64,000 nucleotides of DNA from NCBI GenBank assembly GCA_958510825.1, contig OY294046.1, positions 44,621,794-44,685,793 of the forward strand, in the 5' to 3' direction. Below are positions 21,875 through 33,128 of this stretch, in pieces (position 1 is the stretch's first letter; each line of letters opens with the position of its first letter). The notes under the pieces were generated by a model, which was given only the letters and a program-made list of their open reading frames with translations, made no database searches and was not told the origin of the DNA. The position numbers and the translations under genes were made by a program. The DNA comes from Brachypterus glaber (lineage: Eukaryota; Arthropoda; Insecta; Coleoptera; Kateretidae).

Positions 21875-22003
21875 CCCTATTGAAAATGACGGATCTGGGT
21901 GGGTATAAATGGTGCACAAACCGGACTTGAGCGGGTGAATTTCATCTGCTTATGTCCGGTTTGTGCACCATTTATACCCGCGCAGATCCGTCACTTTCAA
22001 TAG
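21875..22003. repeat. Strong hairpin, about 50-bp arms
   Basis: CCTATTGAAAATGACGGATC on the left and GATCCGTCACTTTCAATAGG on the right enclose further perfect pairing through GGTATAAATGGTGCACAAAC. It is an almost intact stem with a 25-base loop and is a probable young MITE. Confidence 0.85.
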
Positions 22004-22185
22004 GTACTTAAGTTAATGACTGTTTTATTGACTGCATTTTAATAGTTTCTTGTATTAACCTATTTTTTTTTTAATCAGTGATGTATTATCTCAACCTTAT
22101 ATTTTATTTAACCCTTTCCAAACTATTTGTATTTGACATAAAATACAAAAACGTTAAAATAATGCACATCGGTCAATCCATTTAA

Positions 22186-23012
22186 AGCTATACCGGGGGT
22201 TTCAGGAAGGTGGTTCACCCCCCTTAACTTTTTTTTTAGGTAGTATCTTGAAATTTTTAGAAGCTGTATTGCATAATTTAAGATTTTTTGACATGGTTAA
22301 AAAAAAATTTGCACTTCCGGTTTCGCTGGAAATTAATCGAACTTTCGATGGAATGGAATGGAACACCCTGTATATTTTTACATATTTTGATTCAGAACTC
22401 AATTCTGAGAACAAGCATTTGTCACTTGTCAAATTTTGACAGGTCATGTAATTTTTTAGTTAAATCTTCATTTTAAATCTTTTGTGCCAAATAAACTATG
22501 CCTGTGTAGTATCAAAATGTTCGAGAAATTCTCTTTCATTTTAACCTACTGAGCCACCCTCTTTCCATGAAAAAAAAAATACTTATGGACCAAAGTATGA
22601 TTTTTAAACCTCTTAAAGGGAAAAATCCCATCACAATTAGAGTTTTGGGAAAAAAATCAAAATATTTTTCTGAAGATACTAGATCAACAATTAAGCGAAT
22701 AATCTAATTTAAGGCAGTCTAGATTTAAAATAAAAATTTAAATAATAAATGATATGACCTGTTAAAAATTAACAAGTGAGACATGCTTGTTCTCAGAATC
22801 GATTTTTAAATCGAAATATGTAAATATACAGGGTGTTCATTTAAAAATCGAAAGTTCAATTCATTTCCGGTGAAACCGGAAGTACTAAAAAAATTCTAAC
22901 CATGTCAAAAAAATCCTAAATTATACATAATATAGCTCCTGCAAATTTCACGATCCTACATAAAAAAGTTAAGGGGGGCGAACCACCTTCCTGAAATGCC
23001 CGATATAGCTAG
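22186..23012. repeat. Palindromic element
   Basis: The left outer arm (GGAAGGTGGTTCACCCCCCTT at 22206) returns inverted as AAGGGGGGCGAACCACCTTCC (22971). Inner phrases ACACTGTATATTT-type, CAAGCATTTGTC and their complements pair as well. The centre is near 22600. Two copies of the CAGGGTGTTC end motif face inward at about 22360 and 22825. Confidence 0.75.
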
Positions 23013-23504
23013 TGGGATATACTTCTTTTTGATCGCTCTGCCATTTATTTTTGTTTTGTTTTTTTTTTTACCTAAATAATTTTTTTTAAATTTTTTATTA
23101 ATATTCATAAAAAGAAGAAATAAACTCTAATAAAAAAGATAGTCTAGTGGCGTGTCAAAAGTCCGCTCCACCCATAGATATTTTTTCTATGGCTCTAAAA
23201 AAATTCTAACCATGTCAAAAAAATCCTAAATTATACATAATATAGCTCCTGCAAATTTCACGATCCTACATAAAAAAGTTAAGGGGGGCGAACCACCTTC
23301 CTGAAATGCCCGATATAGCTAGTGGGATATACTTCTTTTTGATCGCTCTGCCATTTATTTTTGTTTTGTTTTTTTTTTTACCTAAATAATTTTTTTTAAA
23401 TTTTTTATTAATATTCATAAAAAGAAGAAATAAACTCTAATAAAAAAGATAGTCTAGTGGCGTGTCAAAAGTCCGCTCCACCCATAGATATTTTTTCTAT
23501 GGCT
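22885..23504. repeat. Exact tandem duplication, 310-bp period
   Basis: The 310 bases from 22885 (CTAAAAAAATTCTAACCATG) to 23194 are followed by what reads as an identical copy at 23195-23504. The unit includes the right arm of the preceding palindrome plus AT-rich flank ending in TTTTTTCTATGGCT. It may be very recent, or an assembly artefact. Confidence 0.9.
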
Positions 23505-23995
23505 CCACCTTAACTTTTTAACGGCTTAAGATATCAACTTGAAATTTAAAATAACAAAGAATTTTTTAGTACCTATATATTTGATATTTTTTAGAGTACA
23601 ATGGAGACAGGGATTTTTTTTTTAACGGGGTCTTGTGAAATCATTTTAAAGATCATACAATTATCTATTTGACCTTTTTTTTTTAATTTAAAAAAAAAAT
23701 ATTGATAGGTTAAATTTGAGCACTAAGGTAAGAGAACTATGTTTCCTAAACACTACCTTATTAACTACCTATGGTAGGCATATGCCTATTAGAAAATAAC
23801 GTAAACACAACTTGGCCTAATCTAACGCTAACCGAATTAATTTAAAGCTGTCATCTTTATTTACCCTATTTTTTAAATAATCTTTCTTTCATTTCAGATT
23901 CATCCACATGAAACGAAGAAGAATAAAAGCAAAACATCACGCATTTCCATTTTGATGGTGGCAAATATAACCAGCTGTGTTATTAACTTAAAAAA
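23505..23995 (+). other. Upstream region of the seven-finger gene, with a splice acceptor
   Basis: A pyrimidine-rich tract with TTTCTTTCATTTCAG ends at 23897 and is a good acceptor. About 100 bases of probable 5' untranslated exon lead to the ATG at 23996, with an in-frame TAA at 23984. The rest looks like repeat flank. Confidence 0.5.
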
Positions 23996-24913
23996 ATGCA
24001 AGATGAAAGGATAGAAAAGGAAACTATAAAAGAAACAGCAAAGAAAGATAAAGTTATCGATAATGTAAAAATTAAGTCAGAACCAGATAATGGGGATTAT
24101 GATGAACCTGAACCTGTTGACCCAAATGTATTGACAAAAACGATAAAAAATGAAATTGAGGAAATGCATGAAGACACTGAAGAAGAACAGAAAGAAGTAG
24201 AGTTTGTACAAGTTAAAACCGAGGTAGATTTTGATATTAAAATCAAAACAGAAAAAGATGAAAGTCACGAAATTGAAGAAGATATTGAAGAAAGAAAAAG
24301 TAAGGAATCTTCATTCGTCTGCGGATATTGCGACAATGAATACAAAAACAAATCCAGCCTTACCTACCACCTTCGGTTGCATACAGGAGAAAAACCATTT
24401 GTTTGTTTGTACTGCCAAAAAGCATTCAGGCATAAATCAACTCTAGACAAGCATGTACGCGTTCACACAGGTGATAAGCCGTTCAAATGTCCGAACTGTG
24501 ACAAGAGATTTTCACAATCAGGTCACGTGTATTCGCATATGCGCATACATACACAAGAAAGGTCTTTCACGTGTACAATATGCAATAAAGGGTTTTCACA
24601 CAAAGGAAATTTGGATAGGCATCAGAGAACTCATACTGGTGAGAAACCTTTTGAGTGCCCACACTGTGATAAAGTTGTGGCCCAGAAGTCAGATTTATAT
24701 AAGCATATTAGGACACACACAGGTGAAAAGCCTTACGAGTGCTTTTGTGGAAAGAAGTTTGCGCGGAAAGGGCATTTAAATGGTCATCTTCGTACCCATA
24801 CCGGCGAAAAACCTTATTTTTGTGAACATTGTAATAAAGAGTTTACACAAAAATCGAATTTAGATGTGCATCTTGCAAAAGGATGTTCAGTAAATGAAAA
24901 GCCTGATGCTTAA
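23996..24913 (+). CDS. C2H2 zinc-finger protein with seven fingers (305 aa)
   Basis: A probable nuclear, sequence-specific DNA-binding protein. Residues 1-105 are acidic and lysine-rich and hold three SUMO-type motifs (IKSE near 26, VKTE near 73, IKTE near 83). Seven fingers follow as one block (109-297), joined by canonical TGEKP-type linkers, except HTQERSF between fingers 3 and 4. Two fingers are unusual. Finger 6 (YECFCGKKF) has one residue between its cysteines instead of two. The last finger ends with HLAKGC, a cysteine in place of the final histidine. The start is the first ATG after an in-frame stop, and a splice acceptor lies 99 bases upstream. The frame is intact, so this looks like a working gene, possibly with non-coding upstream exons. 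Confidence 0.88.
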   Translation: MQDERIEKETIKETAKKDKVIDNVKIKSEPDNGDYDEPEPVDPNVLTKTIKNEIEEMHEDTEEEQKEVEFVQVKTEVDFDIKIKTEKDESHEIEEDIEERKSKESSFVCGYCDNEYKNKSSLTYHLRLHTGEKPFVCLYCQKAFRHKSTLDKHVRVHTGDKPFKCPNCDKRFSQSGHVYSHMRIHTQERSFTCTICNKGFSHKGNLDRHQRTHTGEKPFECPHCDKVVAQKSDLYKHIRTHTGEKPYECFCGKKFARKGHLNGHLRTHTGEKPYFCEHCNKEFTQKSNLDVHLAKGCSVNEKPDA

Positions 24914-25010
24914 ATTGGAACAAGCACTATCCTAAACTGGCCATGCGACTTTTTAACAGATAATGCACTTCAGTTTATAACAAGACTTCAAAAATGTACT
25001 AAAGATTTTA

Positions 25011-25016
25011 AATAAA
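25011..25016 (+). terminator. Polyadenylation signal AATAAA of the seven-finger gene
   Basis: AATAAA occurs 98 bases after the stop codon, at a normal distance for an insect 3' untranslated region. Confidence 0.6.
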
Positions 25017-26022
25017 AATATAAATACATAATTAAAATATATTTATGTATGTATTGGTAATGTTTTAAATTGCTTTAAAATTGCAGTTAAAACTTAAAAA
25101 AAAAACACATTAAATTAAATATTTGTTTTACGATTAATGATTGATGAAGTATTGTTTTATTTATTTTTTATTTTTGAGCCACATTATGGCGGTAAAATTT
25201 TTATTGCTTTTTAACGTTTCTTGGCCTTTCTCTGTCTGTCTGTCCGGAACATTTGAGAACTCGGGAAATCTTGAAGCTGAAGACTTTAAACCATAGGTTG
25301 CTTATCCAACGTGCTAGGCTGGGATTGTTTTTGGTAAAAATCGAAGTGGGTTAAAGGGGTAAAAACTTTTTTTCAGATTTTTTTTTTATTTTTGACAATT
25401 TTTTTTAAATTTTGTTTTTTTTTAACGAACCTAGGCCTACAGGGTAAATTGAAATTTTGTTGGTAGCAGTATTTTTTCGTTTGGTACGTAATAGGATAAT
25501 TTCAAGTTCAGATCTTACCGTTGCGGCTTATATTCCCATAATCCAAATTACTCCAAAATTTGATAATACCTACGATCATGATATCAGCTACTAAAATATT
25601 CCCTTTGCCATGTTTCTCGGGTACAAGTAGGCACTTAACTTTAATATAAATTAAATTTAACTATTAAATAAATTGCTTCTACAATTATCAAGTTATTTTT
25701 AAACTGGATAAATAGATCAAATCTTTATTTTACACTATCATACTATCCCGCATGGCTTATTTAAAAGGCTCCACCTTCAATATCTGGAGAATAATTAAAA
25801 TCAAAATTTTGCAAATGGATAAGTTTGGACGTAAACCGCTAAGGAATTTATGTGTACAAATTAAAGGAAATCTTGGAGGTAATATCTAAAGGAATGCGAG
25901 GAAATTCCAAGGAATTCTTATAGGAATGCCTCCTAGAAGGAAATTATAATTTTTTCAGCGGTTTACCCCCTCGAATTTTATATATAAAATGCCTAAGACC
26001 AACATTTTAACAAAATAAATTT
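25017..26022. other. No gene recognised
   Basis: Repeat-derived phrases (CTGTCTGTCTGTCCGG near 25230; GGGATTGTTTTTGGT near 25322, also seen near 37815) were found, but no coding frame. Confidence 0.55.
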
Positions 26023-26687
26023 TAGAGGGCGTCCCAGAACTCGCGACCATCCTTGAAGGGGCACATATCAAAAAATGTAAACAAAGACATATAAACATAG
26101 GGCTGCAATTCGGTCCTATTGAACGTAGGTCTCTTAGATAGGGCCCAAAAAAATACGCTATTAAAATTATTTAACACTGCAGGGCAAATCCACATTAAAA
26201 ACTAAGAAAAAAAAGTCTTGTACACCCTGGCCCAAAAATAAATATTATGTTATATTATGGACTCTGGAACTTTTTTTAATGGATTTTTCTCGGAAACAAT
26301 TGCTTTTACGGTATTACACTAAGGGAATCTTTTTCACGTATTTTTACTTAAAGAATTAATGCGAAAAATTTACACTGAAAAAAGTTTTGGGCAAAAATGT
26401 GGTAAGCCACAGACATTTCGCACGCCCAGGCGAGCCTTCGGTAAAATTTACAAACTAAAATAACTCAAAATAATTGGCCTTAATAATACTAAACCACAAG
26501 CAAAATCTCGTCCTAGCTGAAAAGGCTCCAGAGATATTAAATAAAAACCCCATTTTTGGTATCCCCTTTAATGGGCCATAACTCCCTTAGGACCGATTTG
26601 CGGGTCTACGTTTACATAAACTTTTTTTATTTTTTGATGTAGTATGTGTACCTTCAAGGATGGTCGCGAGTTCTGGGATACCCTGTA
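26023..26687. mobile_element. Palindromic TA-flanked element
   Basis: GAGGGCGTCCCAGAACTCGC at 26025 and GCGAGTTCTGGGATACCCTG ending at 26685 are inverted and flanked by TA. Next to them CGACCATCCTTGAAGG and CCTTCAAGGATGGTCG pair exactly. Inner phrases such as CGGAAACAATTG and AACTCCCTTAGG link it to the 8502 element. Confidence 0.75.
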
Positions 26688-29357
26688 TATCAATGTTCAT
26701 AAAAACTGTTATGTGGTGTTGGAAAGCTCTTTTTATAAAGAATTTTGTCGTATATTTAATTTTTTTATTGCATAAATACCGGTTAGGGGGGTTAAACTTT
26801 TCTTTAGGTAGTAAAATTCCTTTTTATCTCTGATAAAAATAATCTTCTTTATGACGCACCCTCCAATGGAGGGCCTCCATAAATGAAATTGACGTCTTTT
26901 TCAGAATTTTGATATCTTTTAGGTGCACAGTTTTAAAAGTAAATTAAGTTGTCCATTTATTAATTTATTATTTCAGTGATATAGTCATGAAGAGCCCCAA
27001 ATAAGCTTAAGGTTCCATTAATTTTAAAATAAACATCAAAAATATACATATAAAAATAATTTAGAAACTTTTGTTTCCTTCTTTCAGAGAATTTAATGTT
27101 TTCCAAGTCTTAAAAAAAAATTCTTTTTACTTTCTGGCTTAAAAAAACATTTAAAAATAATTTTTCATTATATTTTTCTCGTATTTTATTTTTTTTTATT
27201 GATTTTTAAAACTTTGAATTAATTTTGAATTATTATGTTATTATTAGTATAATCAGTTGTTGAGAAAAGTTTCCTACACATATTATATCCGCAAATTAAA
27301 ATTTCAAAGAGAAAATCTAGGCTCAGATAATATCTGAATAGAGCTTTTCATCAAAAAGCTTTTAAGCATCGGCTGAAGTGATGACGTTTAGCACAAAACT
27401 CATTATTTAGTTATCAAGATCATAATTAGTACTTGACGGTTTAAATAAAATTTTGCTCATCACACAGGAAAAGTTTTAAAACCCATTTTAACTTAAATTT
27501 TCTATAAACCAGATAATATTAAACGGTGACATTTTCACCCCATATAATTTGTTTTAATTAATTCCCATAAATGTATACAGGAACATCACAAAAATGATAC
27601 AAGAAAAATTAGAGGTATATAATTTTTTTTTTGCATATACCCAGTTAATTTTAAATGGGTATATTTATTAAATTATTTAAGACTATCGTAATTTGTTTAT
27701 ACTTGTGTTTTGTATTTCCGATAAAGGTTTGAAAACAACGAAAATCCATCGTCGAAACGTCACAGCAAAATAGGTTAACAATTTTAAGATCAGATCCAAA
27801 GCACTATTCCCCAAATATACAAAAACTGAAATTATACAAATCGGGCAAAAACCTACAATTAAAAAAATAAGAGTTCATAAAATGTTTTAACTTGTACAAA
27901 ATATAATATTAAAGTTCACATATGTATAATATCTGGCATATAAACCCCAAAATATTTTATAAAATACGTTTCATTAAAATTTTAATACAATATGTTACCA
28001 GCAGCAGTTAATGTAAACAGTCATGGTTGTAACTACATAGTCAAATAACAATCAATGTATTGCTTCGTAATTCATAGTATACTCGTCACAGTGGAAAGTA
28101 TGTAGCGTTTTTTCGCGGTTTAATTTCGTTGCGCTTACTAGTAAGCGCTCGTTTTTTTTTTACTTACAAAAAAACAATCTAGATAACTTAAACAAAAAAA
28201 TTGTAATACATGGTACAACTAATTTGCTGGTTAATACAATGAGAATTCTGTACATGACATATATCTGTTACCTAGGGGGTATGGGGGAGCCTCCCCCCAC
28301 TTAACTTGACATTGAACTTAAAAAAGTTGTAAACTGCATGGGTTAATAATATAAAAGTTGTAATTTTACCAGTAGTGGAAACGTTTGTTTTTAGTCATCA
28401 ACTTTTTTGTCGAGGAGTCACAAGTTGTTATTTTCGACCTTCTCCTCCTCTCTCTTCTTTGCTACTATAAAAATAGTAATGCCATGTCTTACTAGTTTTT
28501 TCGATGAACCATCAGAAGGTCTGGCAGATTTAGGAAGAGGGAGGATAGGCAGCAGGTTGGGTAGGTAATCTTGGGGCAGACAAAAAGGGCCATTGGGCCT
28601 ACCTGTCAGGCGTCGGAGTCTACCCACCTTTTACTGCCACTACTAGTTTTTCTGGTTAAGGCAACTAGATTTTTTTCCGTGGTGTATTTTTTGTTTTTAA
28701 AAAGATTTTTTTTTTAATTATGTGGTCCTTTCTCGCATAGAACTTGATTGTTCCTATATCGATTTTTGAGTTATTATACTATTCTAGTGTCTGCGCTAGA
28801 ATAGTATCTTACGGTAGTTTTGAATATTCCATGTTTTCAAAAATCGTCTTAGACAAAAACTTCTTTGATATAAATTTGTTTGTGAAAAAGTAAGGAGCTT
28901 TTTGTTTGTCCCTCCGTCCGTCCGTCCTATATCACGATTTTTGTTAACACGATAACCAAGTTCTACGAGGGGAAGGTCCCTATTGTATTTGAAAGTAATC
29001 CCCCCAAAAACAAAAAAGTTATGGGGGGTTAAACTTAAAAAAAAAAATGAAAAAAGCTGAAAGAAATTAATTTCCGATTAGCGTAACTTTGGGGAAAAAT
29101 TACTTTTATTAGAAGGATCAATTCTACTAATTTTGAAAGTAATTTCGGGGCGGGCTCGAAAACAAAAAAAATATAGGGTAACTTTTAAAAAAAAAATAAA
29201 AAAGAACATTTTTAAGATTTTTTTTTTCAAAAATTTTTCGTTTTTGCGCAAAAAGATTTTTTTTTTGTTTTTTTTTATTTTTTTTGTTATTTAAAAAAGA
29301 TCTTATAAAAAATTATTAAATTTTTGTTTTTTTTTTTTTGAAAAATGTTTTTCCAAG
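26688..29357. other. No gene; scattered palindromes and repeat debris
   Basis: Included are an 18-bp perfect palindrome GCGCTTACTAGTAAGCGC (28131-28148), a hairpin with 12-bp arms ATACTATTCTAG (28776-28807), a hammerhead-like remnant near 27727-27765, and a less AT-rich patch at 28418-28640 that is open on the minus strand but begins with GTG. CCTCCGTCCGTCCGTCC near 28912 resembles phrases in other repeats here. Confidence 0.5.
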
Positions 29358-30529
29358 TATTTGGTATGATTCTACATCATAAAATATGACAAAAAATTTC
29401 TATAAACGTGCCTAAAAATGTGTCGTAAGGGAGCTAAGCCCCTTTGAAAGTGGCTAATTAACTTAGGAACACTTTGAGATATAGCAACGAGGTTTTGCAC
29501 ATAATCTTAATATGTTATTTTCTTGTACTCATTTCAACCAGGGGTGTGCGAAACGGGGGGCCTTTCCCAAACTTTTTTCTGTGTAACTTGTAATTTTATT
29601 TTTGGAATGATTCCTCAGGTCAAAATACATAAAAAAGGTACTCTTGTTGTAATTTGAAGGTGAAATTTCACGGTTCGACGACGAAACATTAAGTACTAAA
29701 ATGTTGTAATTTCAGTGATGCAAGGTTTTTCTATAACAAAAACTAAGAAAAAAAAGTTTCCATGCATGTAGGTCGAAAAATCGCTTTTAAAGCTACTATG
29801 GCCCTTTAAAAATTTTTAGGAGACCAGAGCTCCCTTAGGATTGAGTTTTGGATCTGTATATGAGGTTTTTTCTTAGTTTTTAATTTACATTTATTTATTT
29901 ATTTATTTAATAGTTTATAGTCGTTTTGTGACCTTTTTTGAGGTATTCACCCTGTACCATGAAAATTTTGGTTTTCAACATTTTAGTATTTAATTTTTCG
30001 TCCTCGAACCATGAAATTTCACCTGCAAATTAATTTTTCTCGAAAACGGTTAATCCTACAGTATTACAACAAGAGTACCCTTTTGATGTATTTTGACCTG
30101 AGGAATCATATTCAACAAATAAAATCACAAAAAAAATACACAGAAAAAAGTTTGGAAAAAAACTGATAAGGCCCTGGTTAAAATAAGTACATGAAAATAA
30201 CATACGAAGATGGGCTTTATTAAGATAAGTTTACGTGCAAAACGTTGTTGCTATATCTCAAAGGGTTCCTGAGTTATTAAATAAAACGATTTTTTTAGCG
30301 ACTTTCAAAGGAACTTTGCTCCCTTACGACTCATTTTTATAGTTCTCCGCATGAAAAAAAGTCTCCTACGAAAGGGGGAGGAATCATTCACGCTCTCTTC
30401 TATCCGTCAAAAGCGTGATAGGGCATGCGTGCGTACAACGGGCACTTGCACACACATTCCTAACCTTTTTCCCGTAGCCACAGATCCGTGCGTCAAAGTA
30501 TAGACATTTATTTATAGAAACTTTTTGTC

Positions 30530-30930
30530 ATATTTTATGATGTATTTTCTCTCGTTCTAATTATGTAATTAATAATTAAAATAATTCTTGGTTTATAGAA
30601 GTGCGTTCACATTATATATAAAGACAAAATTTCCCAACGTTTCACCATTTATTGAATTGGCATCTTCAGGGGATAAATACAACAAAAATATTACTTAAAA
30701 TACAAAAAATTAAATTAAAGACATTGACATGAAAAATAAAGGTAACAAATTAAAAATAAGGTAAATTGAGGTGTTAAGGGAAAGTATTAAGTTTAAGATA
30801 TGGAAGTGTAAGTCGTAAGTTAAAATGTACAATTCAATAAATGGTGAAACGTTGGGAAATTGTCTTTATATATAATTTAAACGCAGTTCTATAGGTAAAC
30901 CAAGAATTATTTTAAATATTTTATGATGTA
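30530..30930. mobile_element. 371-bp non-autonomous Penelope-like element with 15-bp target duplication
   Basis: The host repeat's phrase ATATTTTATGATGTA is present on both sides (30530-30544 and 30916-30930), a perfect 15-bp duplication. The insert has inverted arms of about 85 bp (30576-30659 and 30831-30915; for example TTCTTGGTTTATAGAAGTGC and ATAGGTAAACCAAGAATTA), an extra 31-base tail at the left outside the arms, and an AT-rich non-coding middle. A hammerhead motif lies in the left arm. Inverted terminal repeats with a short tail, variable target duplications and hammerheads are known Penelope-like features. Confidence 0.7.
30636..30669 (-). ncRNA. Hammerhead ribozyme motif in the mini Penelope-like element
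   Basis: Read on the minus strand: CTGAAGA (conserved CUGANGA box), a hairpin whose stem GCCA/TGGT is stem II, then GAAACGTT, i.e. the GAAA box, a C-G step and UU as the cleavage triplet context. The right arm keeps only the GAAACGTT half. The minimal stem III matches the type reported for Penelope-like elements. Confidence 0.6.
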
Positions 30931-31249
30931 GATTCACCCCTTAAAATTTCGGACCCTATTTCAAATACACCCTGTAGCGTAGCATTACATGTTTATTTAT
31001 TTATTTATAGTCATCATGCGCACAAAAAACGTAACACACGGACGGGCGGAGAAACAGACGGATTTTTTTAAAGTTGTTCAGAATTACGTTCTGTGAGGAG
31101 TATAATAACAACAACAAACTAATTTAATGTAATGCACAGCCTGCTGAGAGAATTAATATCAGTGATGACCAGAGACCACAGCTTTTGACCATTTAAATAA
31201 ATGTTTATTAAAATTTGAGGAGCATACTTTAAACAGCTGTCATGATTAA

Positions 31250-32335
31250 AAAAACCGGCGTGTTCACAAATTAATTGGGCAGCTAACTGAAAAAATGTGG
31301 ACACGCCGGACAAAAGCAACATTTTTTTTACAAACTTCCTATTTCGTAAGCTTTTAATTTTGAGTAGGATCCACTTCACCCCACCACCCACATGGCAGCC
31401 ATCTTGAAAAATATAGGTAAATTATGGGTCAGTTTTAGAGGAAAAATAGATTTGGCTGTAAGTTATAATTTTTTAATTTTTTCATATTTTCGAAAAACTG
31501 ATATTTCCAATTGGCTGTAGTTTCAAAACGAAGAAAAACACATATCCAAATTTTGCATATATTCTTAGAAAAATATGGGCCTATATCTTATGCAAAATAA
31601 AAATAAAAAAATATCCACAAGTCAATGCAAAATGGCATTGAAAATGTCAATTTTTCAATTTTTTTAATATTTGTCCTAGGGTTTTCCCATATTAGGTTGT
31701 TTTTTTTAATAATACTTTTAGTGCAACAGTATCACACATATACATGGTTTATAAAAATTAAAATAGAATTAAAAAATAACAAAGGAGAAAAAAATACGGT
31801 GGACAAAAAATTTCATTTTTTTCGATTTTTATGTACTTTTAGAGGCCTTTTCAAAGAATTTAGGAACAAATAACATTAAATATGTTACCATTTTTTAAAA
31901 AGAGTGGTTTCTAAAGATTTAATTAAAACCTTGACTGTTAAAATCGGTCGAGAACCAAAAAAGTTAGGAAGGTTTATATAGATGGCCGAAAACAGCCACA
32001 TTTTCATGCAGAGACCTCCTTGATCAGCTCGTGCTCTGAAAGTAGCAGGATTTAAAAACTTGTATATCCTTATTGTGTCAGAGAATGATACTATCTATGA
32101 TAAAACTTACAGCCAAATCTATTTTTCCCCTATGAAATTCTAGAAACTGACCCATGATATAACCTATATTTTTCAAGGTGGCTGCCATGTGAGTGGTGGG
32201 GTAAAGTGGATCCTACTCAAATTTCAAAGTATACGATATGGGTAGTTTGTAAAAAAAATAGTGCTTTTGTCCGACATTTAAACATCTACTCAAAATTTAG
32301 TGTTAAGCTGCCTAACTATTGTTGAAGCAAATTAG
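31250..32335. repeat. Palindromic element, about 200-bp arms
   Basis: The left arm has GACAAAAGCAACATTTTTTT, GTAGGATCCACTTCACCCCA, CATGGCAGCCATCTTG and AGATTTGGCTGTAAG. All return inverted between 32105 and 32275. The middle is AT-rich and non-coding. Confidence 0.8.
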
Positions 32336-32420
32336 ACATTTTAAAAGAAATAATTTATAAAGTTTTAAAATTTTGGTTGTGAACTCCCAGTAGGAACCCA
32401 AATACAGATCCGAAGAGTTG

Positions 32421-33128
32421 GACGTTGGAAAATAAGCATATTTCTCAGCGCGAAGACAAAAACAATATCCCACAAAATGAAATTTTTTAAACATACCGAG
32501 ATGCATACTTTTTTCTGACATAACCTATCTTCAGCATTTTTTCTCCTGATTCTGAATCTTTTTTTAGATTTGGGCTAAAAAAAAGGATTCTGCAATTAAA
32601 TTTGTCCTATAAAGTCTCAAAAATGACGTTGGGAAATAAGCATATTTCTCAGCGCGAAGACAAAAACAATATCCCACAAAATGAAATTTTTAAAGCATAC
32701 CGAGAAGTATACTTTTTTCTGACATAACCTATCTTAAAGCATTTTTTCTCCTGATTCTGAATCTTTTTTTAGATTTGGGCTATGTCCCCACAATTTTTAT
32801 ATAAAGGGTTTTAGAAAAAAAAACCTTTTTTAAATGACTGTAGAATTTGCTTTTATGAATATTTTTTAATCAAATTCGGGTCATAAAAAAAGGATGTGCT
32901 ATTAAGACTGGATAATTTTTTTGAATATTTTTTTTTAGAGTAAAGAAAAATTTTTTGTTGTCAAATGATCAAAAGATGGATTTTTTAAACGTAATGGAAA
33001 TTAAAACATTCTGCATTTATCTAACTGTCATAAAAAAAGTATGCTTCTCGGTATGCTTCAAAAATTTTATTTTGTGGGATAGTGTTTTTGTCGTTGCGCT
33101 GAGAAATATGCTTATTTTCCAACGTCAT
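32421..33128. repeat. Foldback with a tandemly doubled left arm
   Basis: A 157-base block starting GACGTTGGAAAATAAGCAT is repeated 204 bases later (32625-32781). A third, inverted copy of its start (ATGCTTATTTTCCAACGTC, with the CTCAGCGCGAAGACAAAAAC complement) lies at 33040-33128. Confidence 0.85.

Larger units (their letters stand above)
29358..30974. mobile_element. Foldback element of the ACTTTCAAAGGGGC family, carrying an insertion
   Basis: The left half begins near ATGATTCTACATCATAAAAT and the right half ends CAAATACACCCTG before TA. The two halves are mutually inverted (AAGGGAGCTAAGCCCC... and the complement; GGGTGTGCGAAACGGG; CGAAAACGGTTAATCC). Related copies are at 42950, 52925 and 56151. 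A 371-bp Penelope-like insertion sits at 30545-30915. Confidence 0.7.
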
